From an uncultured Bacteroides sp. (GTDB lineage Bacteria > Bacteroidota > Bacteroidia > Bacteroidales > Bacteroidaceae): a stretch of DNA of 64,000 bases. Shown here in pieces: positions 24,949-34,322 of the stretch. The stretch spans positions 1 to 64,000 of the forward strand of contig CANSEY010000003.1 in the NCBI GenBank assembly GCA_947646015.1, in the 5' to 3' direction. Under the pieces are notes generated by a model. It was not told the origin of the DNA. It worked only from the letters and a program-made list of their open reading frames with translations, and made no database searches. A program made the translations under genes and the position numbers. Each line of letters opens with the position of its first letter. The first letter of the stretch is position 1.

Positions 24949-25941
24949 ATGATGCGATACTCCGTTATTATTCCCGTTTACAACCGTCCCGACGAAGTGG
25001 ACGAACTATTGCAAAGCCTGACAGCCCAACACTTCAAGGATTTCGAAGTCGTGGTTGTAGAAGACGGATCATCTGTCCCTTGCGAAAAGATAGTGAACCG
25101 ATACCAGGGAAAGTTGGATATACATTACTACAACAAACCGAACTCCGGTCCCGGACAAACCCGTAATTACGGTGCCGAACGTAGCAACGGCGAATATCTC
25201 ATCATACTGGATTCGGACTGTATCTTGCCCGAAGGATATCTCGATGCAGTAGAGAAAGAACTGCAGACCGCCCCGGCCGATGCCTTTGGAGGGCCGGACC
25301 GGGCACATAGTTCTTTCACCGATATACAAAAAGCCATTAATTACTCCATGACTTCTTTCTTCACCACGGGAGGCATCCGCGGAGGCAAAAAGAAAATGGA
25401 TAAATTCTATCCGAGAAGTTTCAACATGGGTGTCCGCCGGGAGGTTTATCAGGCATTAGGAGGTTTCTCCAATATGCGTTTCGGCGAAGACATCGATTTC
25501 AGTATCCGCATATTCAAGGGAGGATACCAATGCCGTCTCTTTCCCGATGCCTGGGTATACCACAAACGACGTACGGATTTTAAGAAATTCTTCAAGCAAG
25601 TGCACAACTCCGGTATTGCACGTATCAATCTCTACAAAAAATATCCCGAATCGTTGAAAGTCGTCCATTTGCTGCCGGCTGTATTCACGTTAGGAGTTGC
25701 ACTTCTACTATTATGCACTCCCTTTTGCTTGTTCAGCCTCGTCCCGATTCTGCTTTATGCCTTACTGGTCTGCCTGGATTCTGCGCTGCAAAACAAAAGC
25801 TTACGCATCGGCATCTATTCCATCGCTGCTTCTTTCATCCAACTTATCGGATACGGCACAGGATTCTGGCGTGCCTGGTGGGAACGCTGTATACTGGGAA
25901 GGAACGAATTTGAGGCTTTCCGCAAGAACTTCTATAAATAA
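24949..25941 (+). CDS. Family 2 glycosyltransferase, membrane-associated
   Basis: A GT-A fold transferase of 330 residues. The opening YSVIIPVYNRP strand-loop binds the nucleotide sugar. The DxD-type motif is in ILDSDCIL, and the acceptor-side ED motif is in MRFGEDIDFSIRIF. The last 100 residues hold two or three hydrophobic segments that would fix it to the inner membrane. Sugar and acceptor are unknown. Alternative starts are 24928 and 24952. Followed by radC, with which no functional link is evident. Confidence 0.85.
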   Translation: MMRYSVIIPVYNRPDEVDELLQSLTAQHFKDFEVVVVEDGSSVPCEKIVNRYQGKLDIHYYNKPNSGPGQTRNYGAERSNGEYLIILDSDCILPEGYLDAVEKELQTAPADAFGGPDRAHSSFTDIQKAINYSMTSFFTTGGIRGGKKKMDKFYPRSFNMGVRREVYQALGGFSNMRFGEDIDFSIRIFKGGYQCRLFPDAWVYHKRRTDFKKFFKQVHNSGIARINLYKKYPESLKVVHLLPAVFTLGVALLLLCTPFCLFSLVPILLYALLVCLDSALQNKSLRIGIYSIAASFIQLIGYGTGFWRAWWERCILGRNEFEAFRKNFYK

Positions 25942-25983
25942 AGATGCTTCAACAAAACCTTATCCCGCAAAACACATTAAATC

Positions 25984-26676
25984 ATGAACAAACAGAAACT
26001 AAACATCAAGCAGTGGTCCAAAGCCGATCGGCCACGCGAAAAAATGATGACAAAAGGTTCCGAAGCATTGAGCGACGCTGAACTATTGGGCATCCTGATA
26101 GGTTCGGGCAATACGGAAGAGAGTGCCGTTGAACTGATGAGAAGAATACTTGCCACTTGCGACAACAACCTGAATGAACTGGGGAAATGGGAAGTACGGA
26201 ACTTTTCTTCATTCAAAGGCATGGGACCGGCCAAAAGCCTCACCATCATGGCCGCTCTGGAACTAGGCAAGCGGCGTAAACTGCAGGAAAGCAAAGAACG
26301 AGAACAGATCAGATGTTCAGAGGACATCTACAAGCTGTTCCATCCACTGATGTGTGATCTGCCGCAAGAAGAGTTCTGGATTCTGCTTCTGAACCAAGCA
26401 TGTAAAGTAATCAACAAATTACGTATCAGTACAGGAGGCATTGACGGAACTTATGCCGATGTACGCACCATCTTACGAGAAGCACTGATAGGACGTGCCA
26501 CACAAATAGCCCTGATTCATAATCACCCATCGGGCCATGCGAAGCCCAGCCAAGAGGACAAACGCCTGACGGGCGCCATACAAAAAGCGTCGCAAACGAT
26601 GAACATCACCTTGGTGGATCATGTCATTGTCTGCGACGGTTGCTTTTATAGTTTTGCTGACGAAGGGCTTATCTGA
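25984..26676 (+). CDS. radC: RadC family JAB-domain protein
   Basis: A 230-residue protein with an N-terminal helix-hairpin-helix part ('KGMGPAKSLTIMAALELGKRR', about 78-98) and a C-terminal JAB/MPN domain holding the metal site HNHPSGHAKPSQED. RadC was once assigned to DNA repair, but that is doubtful, and the biochemical role remains unknown. Full-length and apparently intact. It may share a transcript with the glycosyltransferase 42 bases upstream. Confidence 0.93.
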   Translation: MNKQKLNIKQWSKADRPREKMMTKGSEALSDAELLGILIGSGNTEESAVELMRRILATCDNNLNELGKWEVRNFSSFKGMGPAKSLTIMAALELGKRRKLQESKEREQIRCSEDIYKLFHPLMCDLPQEEFWILLLNQACKVINKLRISTGGIDGTYADVRTILREALIGRATQIALIHNHPSGHAKPSQEDKRLTGAIQKASQTMNITLVDHVIVCDGCFYSFADEGLI

Positions 26677-26705
26677 CCCGGCATAACGATTGGAATCCGG
26701 AAAAG

Positions 26706-27470
26706 TTAAAGTTGGGTTTCTCCTTCAATATAGTTCTCAAGAAACAGGTTCTCACCATCGAACACAGCATAAGAGAAGAAGTTGATCCAGTCCCCCAAGA
26801 TAAGTATTCGCGCCGTAGCACTCAACATCAGGTCAAGTTCGATATGGCGATGACCGTAAATAAAGAAGTTAATATTAGGATGACTTTTCAAGTATTCCTT
26901 GGTATAAAGCACCAAAAACTCTTTATTTTCTCCCATATAATCCGGTTCTTTTCCACCCTCACGCTTCAGCCGGCTGTGTTTGGCCCAATTCAATCCCAAG
27001 TCAATGCTCCATCGGGGATGAATCGCAGAGAACAAAGTCTGTAACGTACGACTATGGAACATAGTACGTAGCAACTTGAACTTTTTATCCGGATCTCCCA
27101 GCCCGTCACCATGTGCCAGGTAGAACTCTTTTCCATAAATCTCAGTGGTAACCGGTTCACGATGAATCGTCACCCCACACTCCTTAGTCAGATAGTCGCC
27201 GCACCAGATATCATGATTTCCCGTAAAGAAATGCACCTCTACTCCCATATCAGTCAGTTCGGAGAGTTTCCCTAAAAAACGGGTATAACCTTTGGGAACA
27301 ACCAAACGGAACTCATACCAAAAGTCGAACATATCGCCCAGCAGATATACTGCGGCAGCTTTGTGCTTAATGCTGTCGAGAAAATTGACCAGGCGCCGCT
27401 CCTGCGTACGTCCATGCTCTATGGCACGTGACCCCAAGTGGGCATCAGAAAGGAAATATACGTTTTTCAT
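26706..27470 (-). CDS. lpxH: UDP-2,3-diacylglucosamine diphosphatase
   Basis: Cleaves UDP-2,3-diacylglucosamine to lipid X in lipid A synthesis. The 254-residue calcineurin-like phosphoesterase shows the metal motifs in order: SDAHLGS, GDMFDFW, GNHDIW, the AHGDG block and GHRH. The extended helical insertion about 125-165 is usual for LpxH. Cytoplasmic-side membrane-associated enzyme. Convergent with radC. The DUF59 gene lies upstream on the same strand. Confidence 0.9.
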   Translation of the reverse strand: MKNVYFLSDAHLGSRAIEHGRTQERRLVNFLDSIKHKAAAVYLLGDMFDFWYEFRLVVPKGYTRFLGKLSELTDMGVEVHFFTGNHDIWCGDYLTKECGVTIHREPVTTEIYGKEFYLAHGDGLGDPDKKFKLLRTMFHSRTLQTLFSAIHPRWSIDLGLNWAKHSRLKREGGKEPDYMGENKEFLVLYTKEYLKSHPNINFFIYGHRHIELDLMLSATARILILGDWINFFSYAVFDGENLFLENYIEGETQL

Positions 27471-27515
27471 ACTGTAAGAATGGATCGTTTAAGAATAGAG
27501 GTAAACTGACAATGG

Positions 27516-27827
27516 TTACAAAAAGCCCAATTCCAACTTAGCCTCTTCGCTCATCATATCTTTATCCCACTCCGGCTCAAAAACCAGATTGATTGTGGCA
27601 GAGTTTACCCCGTCAATCGACTCTACTTTCTGACGTACATCTTCCATAATGAAATCTGCCGCAGGACAGTTAGGAGCAGTCAAGGTCATATCAATAGATA
27701 CTTCTCCATCCTCGGAAACATCTATTTTGTAAATCAGTCCCAGATCGTATACGTTTACCGGAATTTCGGGATCGAATACGGTTTTGAGCATATCTACTAT
27801 CTTTTCTTCTATTTCAAACTTAGTCAT
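27516..27827 (-). CDS. DUF59 (MIP18-type) metal-sulfur cluster assembly factor
   Basis: A 103-residue cytoplasmic protein with the DUF59 pattern: DPEIPVNVYDLGLIY (19-33) and LTAPNCPAAD with the conserved Cys54. Relatives (SufT, PaaD, MIP18) help load iron-sulfur clusters. The target is unknown here and no suf genes are near. I start at 27827 because a TAGCTTTG -7 element (27856-27863) leaves the longer ATG at 27851 at or before the transcription start. Confidence 0.88.
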   Translation of the reverse strand: MTKFEIEEKIVDMLKTVFDPEIPVNVYDLGLIYKIDVSEDGEVSIDMTLTAPNCPAADFIMEDVRQKVESIDGVNSATINLVFEPEWDKDMMSEEAKLELGFL

Positions 27828-27855
27828 ATCTGTATTTCTTTGAAAATTCATAAGA

Positions 27856-27863
27856 CAAAGCTA
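27856..27863 (-). promoter_or_regulatory. -7 element of the DUF59 gene
   Basis: TAGCTTTG on the minus strand, 29 bases before the chosen start. Confidence 0.4.
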
Positions 27864-27909
27864 AAGAAATTCTTTGAAAGATAGAGAATATTGAGGATAA
27901 ATTAACGGG

Positions 27910-29310
27910 TTATTTATACCCACCGGCTTTTGCGATGCGTTTCGGTATCTCCGTATTATCCATTTTACCGATGAACAGATCGGAACCGGCACCGATAGCA
28001 AATACCGGCACATATCCTGCAGAATGTCCGCCGCTTGTCCAGCCTACCATAGCGATTTGATCCATCACTTCTTTGGCTTTAGCAGCCATCGGCTCAGTCT
28101 TGGCATACATACTTTCGGCAAATTCCACTTTATTTCTTACAAATGACTTTTCATATTCGTCACGCAGTTTCTTCTCTTGCTCCCAGGTGATAGGAAGTAC
28201 AGACCAGAAGCCCATCTCTTCGGACAGCAGATTCTTAATGTCTTCCCAAGCTACATGATTGTTCTTAGCTTTGCGCAAATCACTGATCTTTTTAGAGAGT
28301 ACTTCGGCAGATGCTTTCTGGTTCTCAAGTGCTTTGAGATTCAAGGCATACTTTCCAGTTCCCAATGCGATACCTCCTGTTTCATGGTCGGCAGTTACCA
28401 CAATCAAAGTTTCTTTCGGGTGTTTCTTGTAAAACTCATAAGCAACTTTGATGGCATTATCCATATCCGCCACTTCGTGGAACACCGTAGCGGCATCATT
28501 CCCGTGACAAGCCCAGTCTATCTTACCCCCTTCTACCATCAGAAAGAAACCTTTGTTTTTGCCTTTAGTCAAAAAGTCAATGGCGCTTTCTGTAATCTGT
28601 GCCAGAGTCAGGTCTCCTTCTTTACTATCGATAGCATAAGGCAAAGAGCCCGTATCGGCACCTTCTTCTTGAATCAATATCATCTTACCTGCCGCAGCAG
28701 CTTTGGCTTTATAATCGTTATACCCACGAGCAATGGTGTAACCGGCTTCTTCAAACATCGGGAAAATGCTCGGAGCTTCTTTCTTATCATAAGTAGTGGT
28801 TGGTTTCAGGAAACCGGCACCGGCATAAAAATCAAAACCTGCTTTAGGAAGATCGGTAGCTATTTCATAATACATATTCCGATCCGGCTGATGTGCGTAG
28901 AAAGCAGCAGGAGTAGCATGATCGACACTGACACTGGTAGTAACTCCCACCCTTTTACCGGCTTTCTTTGCTTTCTCGGCAACTGTCTGCAAAGGATTCT
29001 TCTGATCATCCATCCCAATGGAACCATTATAAGTCTTTTCGCCGGTGGAAAGAGCAGTTCCCGCAGCCGAAGAATCAGTCACGGAATTAGTGGCAGAGAA
29101 AGTAGTAGCCATTGTCCCCACCGGGAACTGTGTAAAAAGCAAAGGCTCTACACCAATGCGGCCCTTCTGGATTTCGGCACGATACATTTCCGTACCATTC
29201 ACTTGATTGACACCCATTCCATCACCAATGAAATAGAAAACATATTTTGCCTGAGCATTGGCTATAACTGCCACACAGACAAAAAGAAAGAAATAAAAAA
29301 GTCGTTTCAT
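27910..29310 (-). CDS. Secreted alkaline phosphatase
   Basis: A 466-residue exported phosphomonoesterase. Signal peptide of about 20 residues (ending ANAQA). The metal-binding Asp30 is in FIGDGMG. The nucleophile is Ser80 in VTDSSAAGTA. The later metal-ligand blocks GGKIDWACHGND and VTADHETGG, and GGHSAGYVP near the end, are all present. It acts in the periplasm to release phosphate. Single gene with a -7 element at 29348-29355. No Pho regulator is nearby. Confidence 0.94.
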   Translation of the reverse strand: MKRLFYFFLFVCVAVIANAQAKYVFYFIGDGMGVNQVNGTEMYRAEIQKGRIGVEPLLFTQFPVGTMATTFSATNSVTDSSAAGTALSTGEKTYNGSIGMDDQKNPLQTVAEKAKKAGKRVGVTTSVSVDHATPAAFYAHQPDRNMYYEIATDLPKAGFDFYAGAGFLKPTTTYDKKEAPSIFPMFEEAGYTIARGYNDYKAKAAAAGKMILIQEEGADTGSLPYAIDSKEGDLTLAQITESAIDFLTKGKNKGFFLMVEGGKIDWACHGNDAATVFHEVADMDNAIKVAYEFYKKHPKETLIVVTADHETGGIALGTGKYALNLKALENQKASAEVLSKKISDLRKAKNNHVAWEDIKNLLSEEMGFWSVLPITWEQEKKLRDEYEKSFVRNKVEFAESMYAKTEPMAAKAKEVMDQIAMVGWTSGGHSAGYVPVFAIGAGSDLFIGKMDNTEIPKRIAKAGGYK

Positions 29311-29347
29311 TCTTGTACTATTTTAAGTTTATTCGAGTTAGTGATAG

Positions 29348-29355
29348 CAAAGATA
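29348..29355 (-). promoter_or_regulatory. -7 element of the alkaline phosphatase gene
   Basis: TATCTTTG on the minus strand, 37 bases before the start codon. No convincing -33 box. Confidence 0.45.
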
Positions 29356-29466
29356 AAAATTTTAAAAAGAAGAAAAGGAGAAAGAGATATGAATATTCTG
29401 TTAAATAGATCACCGAGCATCAATTACCCTTCAACCCAAACTGCCATCTCTAACCTGCCTCATATA

Positions 29467-29510
29467 AAAAAGCCGGAAAACAGAGAGTAGATCTCCGCCT
29501 CCGGCTTTTT
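29467..29510 (-). terminator. Terminator of the pta-ackA operon
   Basis: AAAAAGCCGGA (29467-29477) and TCCGGCTTTTT (29500-29510) form an 11-bp stem with A and T tracts on either side, 22 bases past the ackA stop. It would work in both directions. Confidence 0.75.
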
Positions 29511-29532
29511 ATCTATAATTACTTATCAACCT

Positions 29533-30729
29533 TTATTTATCCAAGATAGCCATTGTATCAGAAGCAATCAGCAATTCTTCATCAGTCGGGATCACTACTA
29601 CCTTCACTCTTGAATCATCAGTTGAGATAATAGCCTCTTCACCGCGAACCTTGTTCTTTTCCGGATCGAGTTTCACACCCAGGAATTCCAGTCCTTCACA
29701 AACACCGGCACGGCAAGTCGCCTGATTTTCACCAACACCACCTGTGAACAGAATAACATCGACCCCACCCAAAGCAGCGGCATACGCACCAATATATTTC
29801 TTAATGCGATAGAAGTACATCTGTTCAGTCAGGATAGCCTGCGGATCACCTTTGGCAACGGCAGCTTCCAAGTCACGCATATCACTTGAGCCGTTCATCA
29901 TACCGGCTACACCACTTTTCTTATTCAGCAGGTTAGAGATACCCGTAGTAGTCAGGCCCTCTTTATCCATGATGAATGTAACAGCTCCGGCATCGATATC
30001 ACCGGAACGAGTACCCATCATCAATCCTTCCAACGGTGTCAGTCCCATAGAAGTATCGATACACTTACCATCTTTGATAGCAGCAATCGAACCACCATTA
30101 CCGATATGGCAAGTAATCAGTTTCAAACCTTCCGGTTTAATTCCCAGGTATTCGCATACGCGCTGAGAAACATAACGGTGAGAAGTTCCGTGGAAACCAT
30201 AACGGCGCACACCATACTTCTTGTACAATTCGTAAGGAATAGCATACAGATATGCATGCTCCGGCATAGTCTGGTGGAATGCAGTATCGAATACACCGAT
30301 TTGCGGAACATTCGGCAGAATAGCTGTAATGGCGTCAACTCCTTTTAGGTTAGCAGGATTGTGGAGAGGTGCCAGATCATTGCAGGCAGCAAAAGCCTCA
30401 AGCACTTCCTTAGTCAGCAGTACTGATTTACTGAAGCGTTCACCTCCGTGCACCATACGATGACCTACGGCATTGATTTCTTCGAGTGATTGGATAGCAC
30501 CATATTCGGGACTTACCAGTGTATTCAAGATAAATTCCACACCTACGGTATGTTCGGGGATATCCTTCTCCAAAATTTTCTTTTCACCATTCGGCAAAGT
30601 CAATTTCAGGAATGAATCTTTCAAACCGATCTTTTCGATACCACCCTGGGCAATCACTTCTTTGCTGTCCATATCGAACAGCTTGTATTTGATAGATGAA
30701 CTACCACAGTTCAATACTAAAACTTTCAT
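29533..30729 (-). CDS. ackA: Acetate kinase
   Basis: Converts acetyl phosphate and ADP to acetate and ATP, the energy-yielding end of fermentation. The 398-residue ASKHA-fold protein opens KVLVLNCGSSSIKYKL and contains 'HRMVHGGERF', 'FHGTSHRYV' and 'GNGGSIAAI'. Cytoplasmic. It is 18 bases after pta on the same strand, the standard pair in fermenters. The operon terminator lies just beyond. Confidence 0.97.
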   Translation of the reverse strand: MKVLVLNCGSSSIKYKLFDMDSKEVIAQGGIEKIGLKDSFLKLTLPNGEKKILEKDIPEHTVGVEFILNTLVSPEYGAIQSLEEINAVGHRMVHGGERFSKSVLLTKEVLEAFAACNDLAPLHNPANLKGVDAITAILPNVPQIGVFDTAFHQTMPEHAYLYAIPYELYKKYGVRRYGFHGTSHRYVSQRVCEYLGIKPEGLKLITCHIGNGGSIAAIKDGKCIDTSMGLTPLEGLMMGTRSGDIDAGAVTFIMDKEGLTTTGISNLLNKKSGVAGMMNGSSDMRDLEAAVAKGDPQAILTEQMYFYRIKKYIGAYAAALGGVDVILFTGGVGENQATCRAGVCEGLEFLGVKLDPEKNKVRGEEAIISTDDSRVKVVVIPTDEELLIASDTMAILDK

Positions 30730-30747
30730 ATCTGATTTTCGATTTAA

Positions 30748-31767
30748 TTATTTACCATTCTTTGCAGCAATCGCCTGATTAGCTGTGATTGCAATCATTC
30801 TGTATACGTCTTCAATAGAGCATCCGCGTGAAAGGTCGTTCACCGGACGTGCAATACCTTGAAGAATCGGTCCTACCGCGTCGGCATGCCCCAAGCGCTG
30901 AACCAGTTTATAAGAAATGTTACCAACTTCCAAACTAGGAACAATCAGTACATTAGCCTCGCCGGCAACCGGAGACCCCGGAGCTTTGCTTGCACCTACC
31001 GAAGGCACCAATGCAGCGTCTGCCTGCATTTCACCGTCGATATTCAAATCCGGTGCCATTTCTTTAGCTAATTTCAATGCCTCTACCACCTTATCCACGT
31101 TCTCATGTTTTGCCGAACCTTTAGTAGAGAAACTAAGCATTGCCACTTTCGGTTCAGCAATTCCTGCTACAGCCTGTGCCGTACGTGCAGTACAAACAGC
31201 GATCTGTGCCAACTGCGAAGCATCCGGAACCGGAGTTACGGCTACGTCACCCATCACCAGCAAACCATTCTGACCACATTCCGGAGCATGTGTCAACAAC
31301 AACATAGCACCCGAAACGCATGTAATTCCCGGAGAAGTCTTAATAATCTGAAGTGCCGGACGAAGTACATCACCCGTAGTGTTGCGGGCACCTGCCAACT
31401 GACCGTCAGCATCGCCACTTTTAATGATCAGACAACCCAAGTACAACGGATCGAGCACCAACTTACGGGCTTCTTCGATAGTCATACCTTTTTTCTTACG
31501 AAGCTCGCACAATAACTGCGCATATTCTTCTTTCTTCGGATGGTTCTCAGGATCTATAATAGTAGCCCTATTAATATTTCCGAGTCCCCATTTGGCAGCA
31601 GCTGCATTAATTTCTTCCGGGTTACCCAAAAGAATCAAATCTGCAACTTCATCTGTCAAAATCTGGTTAGCAGCTTTTAAAGTACGTTCTTCCGTACCTT
31701 CGGGAAGGACAATGCGCTGACGATTTGCTTGCGCACGCGCAACGATAGAGTTAATTAAATTAAGCAT
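30748..31767 (-). CDS. pta: Phosphate acetyltransferase
   Basis: Interconverts acetyl-CoA and acetyl phosphate. At 339 residues it is the short form with only the catalytic PTA_PTB domain, as in many anaerobes, lacking the long N-terminal region of the E. coli enzyme. Motifs include RIVLPEGTEERTLKAA near the start and SGDADGQLAGARNTTGDVLRPALQ in the middle. First gene of the pta-ackA unit. The promoter region carries several ATTGCAAT palindromes. Confidence 0.97.
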   Translation of the reverse strand: MLNLINSIVARAQANRQRIVLPEGTEERTLKAANQILTDEVADLILLGNPEEINAAAAKWGLGNINRATIIDPENHPKKEEYAQLLCELRKKKGMTIEEARKLVLDPLYLGCLIIKSGDADGQLAGARNTTGDVLRPALQIIKTSPGITCVSGAMLLLTHAPECGQNGLLVMGDVAVTPVPDASQLAQIAVCTARTAQAVAGIAEPKVAMLSFSTKGSAKHENVDKVVEALKLAKEMAPDLNIDGEMQADAALVPSVGASKAPGSPVAGEANVLIVPSLEVGNISYKLVQRLGHADAVGPILQGIARPVNDLSRGCSIEDVYRMIAITANQAIAAKNGK

Positions 31768-31817
31768 AGATATTTAATATTGTATATAAATTCAGTAGGG
31801 TGTGTTATTTCACGCCG

Positions 31818-31825
31818 CAAAAGTA
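31818..31825 (-). promoter_or_regulatory. -7 element of the pta promoter
   Basis: TACTTTTG on the minus strand, 50 bases before the pta start codon. The expected -33 position falls on the second ATTGCAAT octamer. Confidence 0.5.
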
Positions 31826-31831
31826 CACAAT

Positions 31832-31883
31832 ATTGCAATATCAACATTGCAATTCGGGGTATTTTTTACCCCGAACTTGCAAT
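31832..31883. promoter_or_regulatory. ATTGCAAT palindromes and hairpin upstream of pta
   Basis: ATTGCAAT at 31832-31839 and 31846-31853 (14 bp apart) and TTGCAAT at 31877-31883 surround a perfect 9-bp hairpin TTCGGGGTA (31853-31861) / TACCCCGAA (31867-31875). The hairpin also lies 26 bases past the stop of the upstream transglutaminase gene, so it may be that gene's terminator, with the octamers acting as an operator for pta-ackA. Confidence 0.4.
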
Positions 31884-31900
31884 TATTATAATATTTAACA

Positions 31901-33457
31901 CTAGCGGATTATTTCCGGGGGTACACTCTTGAAACGGTCCATACACATTCCTATCGGAGCACCGATATAAGTCGGATCACAAATAAGATATTTTTTACCA
32001 TCCAACAGGATGTAGTCACCCGAAATATCTTCGTTGAACCGTACAGCCGAAGCGATATGATTCGGATAGTCGAGCAACACAGCATCCAGTCCCAACAAAT
32101 CTTTCACCAAGTTAGAAAACAGGATGGCTCGATCCTCACAATCACAAGCCGGATAATAAAAATTTTCGTCCATGAAGAAAGGCTTTTCATACCCAAATTG
32201 TTCACCATCCGTCTGATATTGGAATGAATTCTGCACAAAATCAATCAGGATATTCGCAGCATCTTTCTCCGATTTCCCCTTTATTGCCGCCTGCAAAGGC
32301 GGGTAAAGAGCACTCTTCAACTCCTTGCTCATAGGGGTTTTGTAGTAAACAGCAACTTCACATTGCGGATAGTCCTTATAGAAATCCATCAGGTTCTTAT
32401 TGACTGCCGTATTGACTTTAAGGAGAGATTTTTCGGATGGAGACACTGTCTTGCTAAACTCCTGCATGCCGAATTGAGGCACGGCGCTCAGATCCATACA
32501 TACCAGATTCTTCGCATTGGCAAAATCCTGACTATATGTATAAACAGCCATTGACCCACCTTTATCCGCCTCAAAGACATAGTACTTCACACCTTTGAAG
32601 GTAATATAAGGTATGCCGAAAATAGTTCCTGCCGGAGCCACCAATAATTTTAATTTATCGTTTATCTTGGACAAACGCACCTTATATCCACATTTATTGA
32701 GGATGAACATCTGCAGAAAAGCTACATCGTCTTTTTGGGCAACACCACACACCTGCACTCCCAACTGCTTGATGAACATTAAAAATGCCCAGTCGTTCAT
32801 CTGATGCTCCTTCTTTAAACGAATACAATCGTTAATCAACTGTTCATGATCGGCTTTACACAAACGACTCCAGGCACCTGCCACTTTACTTTCGCTTGTT
32901 CCGCCCAATTCAAAACCGTCAATCACGTCTGTAGCCACTTCAAACCGTGTTCCATAAAACTCAATCGCATTGCGATGCGCTGAACTTCCGGGCAACGGAG
33001 CTGGGATATCTACCTTTACAGGGGTATAAGGTTTGCCCGGAACATAAACACCCGGAGCCGGTTTATCAGCCACTGCCGGCAGATCCGGCTTCTTGACTTC
33101 CACATTCACTTTGCCTCCTACACCCGGTTTATCGGCTATGGGTATCTTAGGCACCGCCGGCTTAATCTCTACCGGAGCAGGAACCGGCTTTTTTTTATCA
33201 AAAAGTGTCGGTTTCACCGGTTCCGGCCGAGTGGGCATCGAATCCCCCATAGAGGCATTATACTTTTGCCACGCTTCTTTCAGGAAAGTGGCAAACTCTT
33301 CGTCTGCTTTATTCTTAAATTCTTTATATTCTTTTTGCTGTTTCTCTTGAAAAGTATCAAACTCCTTCTGATAGTTCACGTCCTGTGCTGTGATAACGGA
33401 CGGTATCAGAAAAAGTGAAGCAAAAACGAAAGAAAAGTAATGTTTCGTTTTCATCAT
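31901..33457 (-). CDS. Secreted transglutaminase-like protein with Pro-rich linker
   Basis: A 518-residue secreted protein. The signal ends near TAQ (25). Then comes a charged coiled-coil (26-70), a Lys/Pro/Val-rich linker (about 75-160) and a long globular part ending in a transglutaminase-like fold. The catalytic triad candidates are Cys438 or Cys440 in PACDCEDRA, His467 in PNHIAS and an Asp near 493 in ICDPTY. Such domains are cysteine proteases or cross-linking enzymes. Substrate unknown. It is last of a three-gene unit of secreted proteins. Met1 or Met2 may be the start. Confidence 0.8.
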   Translation of the reverse strand: MMKTKHYFSFVFASLFLIPSVITAQDVNYQKEFDTFQEKQQKEYKEFKNKADEEFATFLKEAWQKYNASMGDSMPTRPEPVKPTLFDKKKPVPAPVEIKPAVPKIPIADKPGVGGKVNVEVKKPDLPAVADKPAPGVYVPGKPYTPVKVDIPAPLPGSSAHRNAIEFYGTRFEVATDVIDGFELGGTSESKVAGAWSRLCKADHEQLINDCIRLKKEHQMNDWAFLMFIKQLGVQVCGVAQKDDVAFLQMFILNKCGYKVRLSKINDKLKLLVAPAGTIFGIPYITFKGVKYYVFEADKGGSMAVYTYSQDFANAKNLVCMDLSAVPQFGMQEFSKTVSPSEKSLLKVNTAVNKNLMDFYKDYPQCEVAVYYKTPMSKELKSALYPPLQAAIKGKSEKDAANILIDFVQNSFQYQTDGEQFGYEKPFFMDENFYYPACDCEDRAILFSNLVKDLLGLDAVLLDYPNHIASAVRFNEDISGDYILLDGKKYLICDPTYIGAPIGMCMDRFKSVPPEIIR

Positions 33458-33498
33458 AATAAGTGATTAATGATTAACGGTCAGTGATTCGGGAATCA

Positions 33499-34296
33499 CT
33501 ATTTTATCAATACCATATCATAAAAAGCACAACGCTGAACCGCCGGGATAGAGTACACCCACTCCAATACATTCTGATAAGTGACTTCTTTGGTAAATGG
33601 GATATCTTCCTTGGTAGCCACCATCATCATATTTATCTTCTCGCTTTCCTTACCATGCTGCTTCTCCATACGATAGTCGACAGCATTACTAAAAGGAATC
33701 GCATATTCTTTACCGGCTTTCAACAATGTATTCGGTTCATAACTGTTAGGATAAAGCAGAGCCCCCCCATTACTGTCGAACCAGAAAAACTTCAAGTATG
33801 AATCCGTACCATGTATAGTCAGCTTACAGTGAAACACATCCCCTTCACGATAGAGTGTTTCCACTCCTTTCACCTCAAGGGCATACGAACTATCCGACTT
33901 GTCCTCTTTCCGAACCTCGGCGTCAATGGTCACTACCTTATACAGGCTACGGGTATCCGTGTCCCAAACCTCTTCAACTTTTTTATTAGTAACATTCACC
34001 ATTCCCCCGATAGCCAGCACATTCATTTGCGAATAAGCTTCATGAAGCTCCTGGCCGTCTTCCTGGGTGATCTGGCCAAATACCGACCACACATTTTCCA
34101 TCACACCCGCTTTCTGCAGAGCAGCTTTCTTCGCTTCCATGAAAGCCCTCTCTTCCGCCTGCTTCAATGTGATGTCATCGCTAACCTGCCAACGCCCCTG
34201 TACGCCTTTCACCTTCACGGGTTTCTGTGCATAAAGAGCGTTGGCGGCAGTCAGTAAAAGTATAGCTAAAATTCCTAATAGCCTGTTTACGTTCAT
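33499..34296 (-). CDS. Secreted protein, DUF4384-like C-terminus
   Basis: A 265-residue exported protein (signal ending LYAQ, about residue 24). Residues 30-135 resemble the flagellar-assembly-T/LPP20-like fold, 'ITLKQAEERAFMEAKKAALQKAGV'. Residues about 160-260 ('FFWFDSNGGALLYPNSYEPN', 'LKAGKEYAIP') look like DUF4384, a domain of peptidoglycan- or surface-associated proteins. Function unknown. It lies 26 bases after the LPP20-like gene and before the transglutaminase gene. Confidence 0.6.
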   Translation of the reverse strand: MNVNRLLGILAILLLTAANALYAQKPVKVKGVQGRWQVSDDITLKQAEERAFMEAKKAALQKAGVMENVWSVFGQITQEDGQELHEAYSQMNVLAIGGMVNVTNKKVEEVWDTDTRSLYKVVTIDAEVRKEDKSDSSYALEVKGVETLYREGDVFHCKLTIHGTDSYLKFFWFDSNGGALLYPNSYEPNTLLKAGKEYAIPFSNAVDYRMEKQHGKESEKINMMMVATKEDIPFTKEVTYQNVLEWVYSIPAVQRCAFYDMVLIK

Positions 34297-34322
34297 TCAG
34301 TTTGCCTATTTATATTAAAAAC

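Noticed and set aside
28177..29490. 437-codon open frame on the plus strand
   Set aside because: It lies wholly antisense to the alkaline phosphatase gene, whose motifs are complete; the long opposite frame follows from its codon usage.
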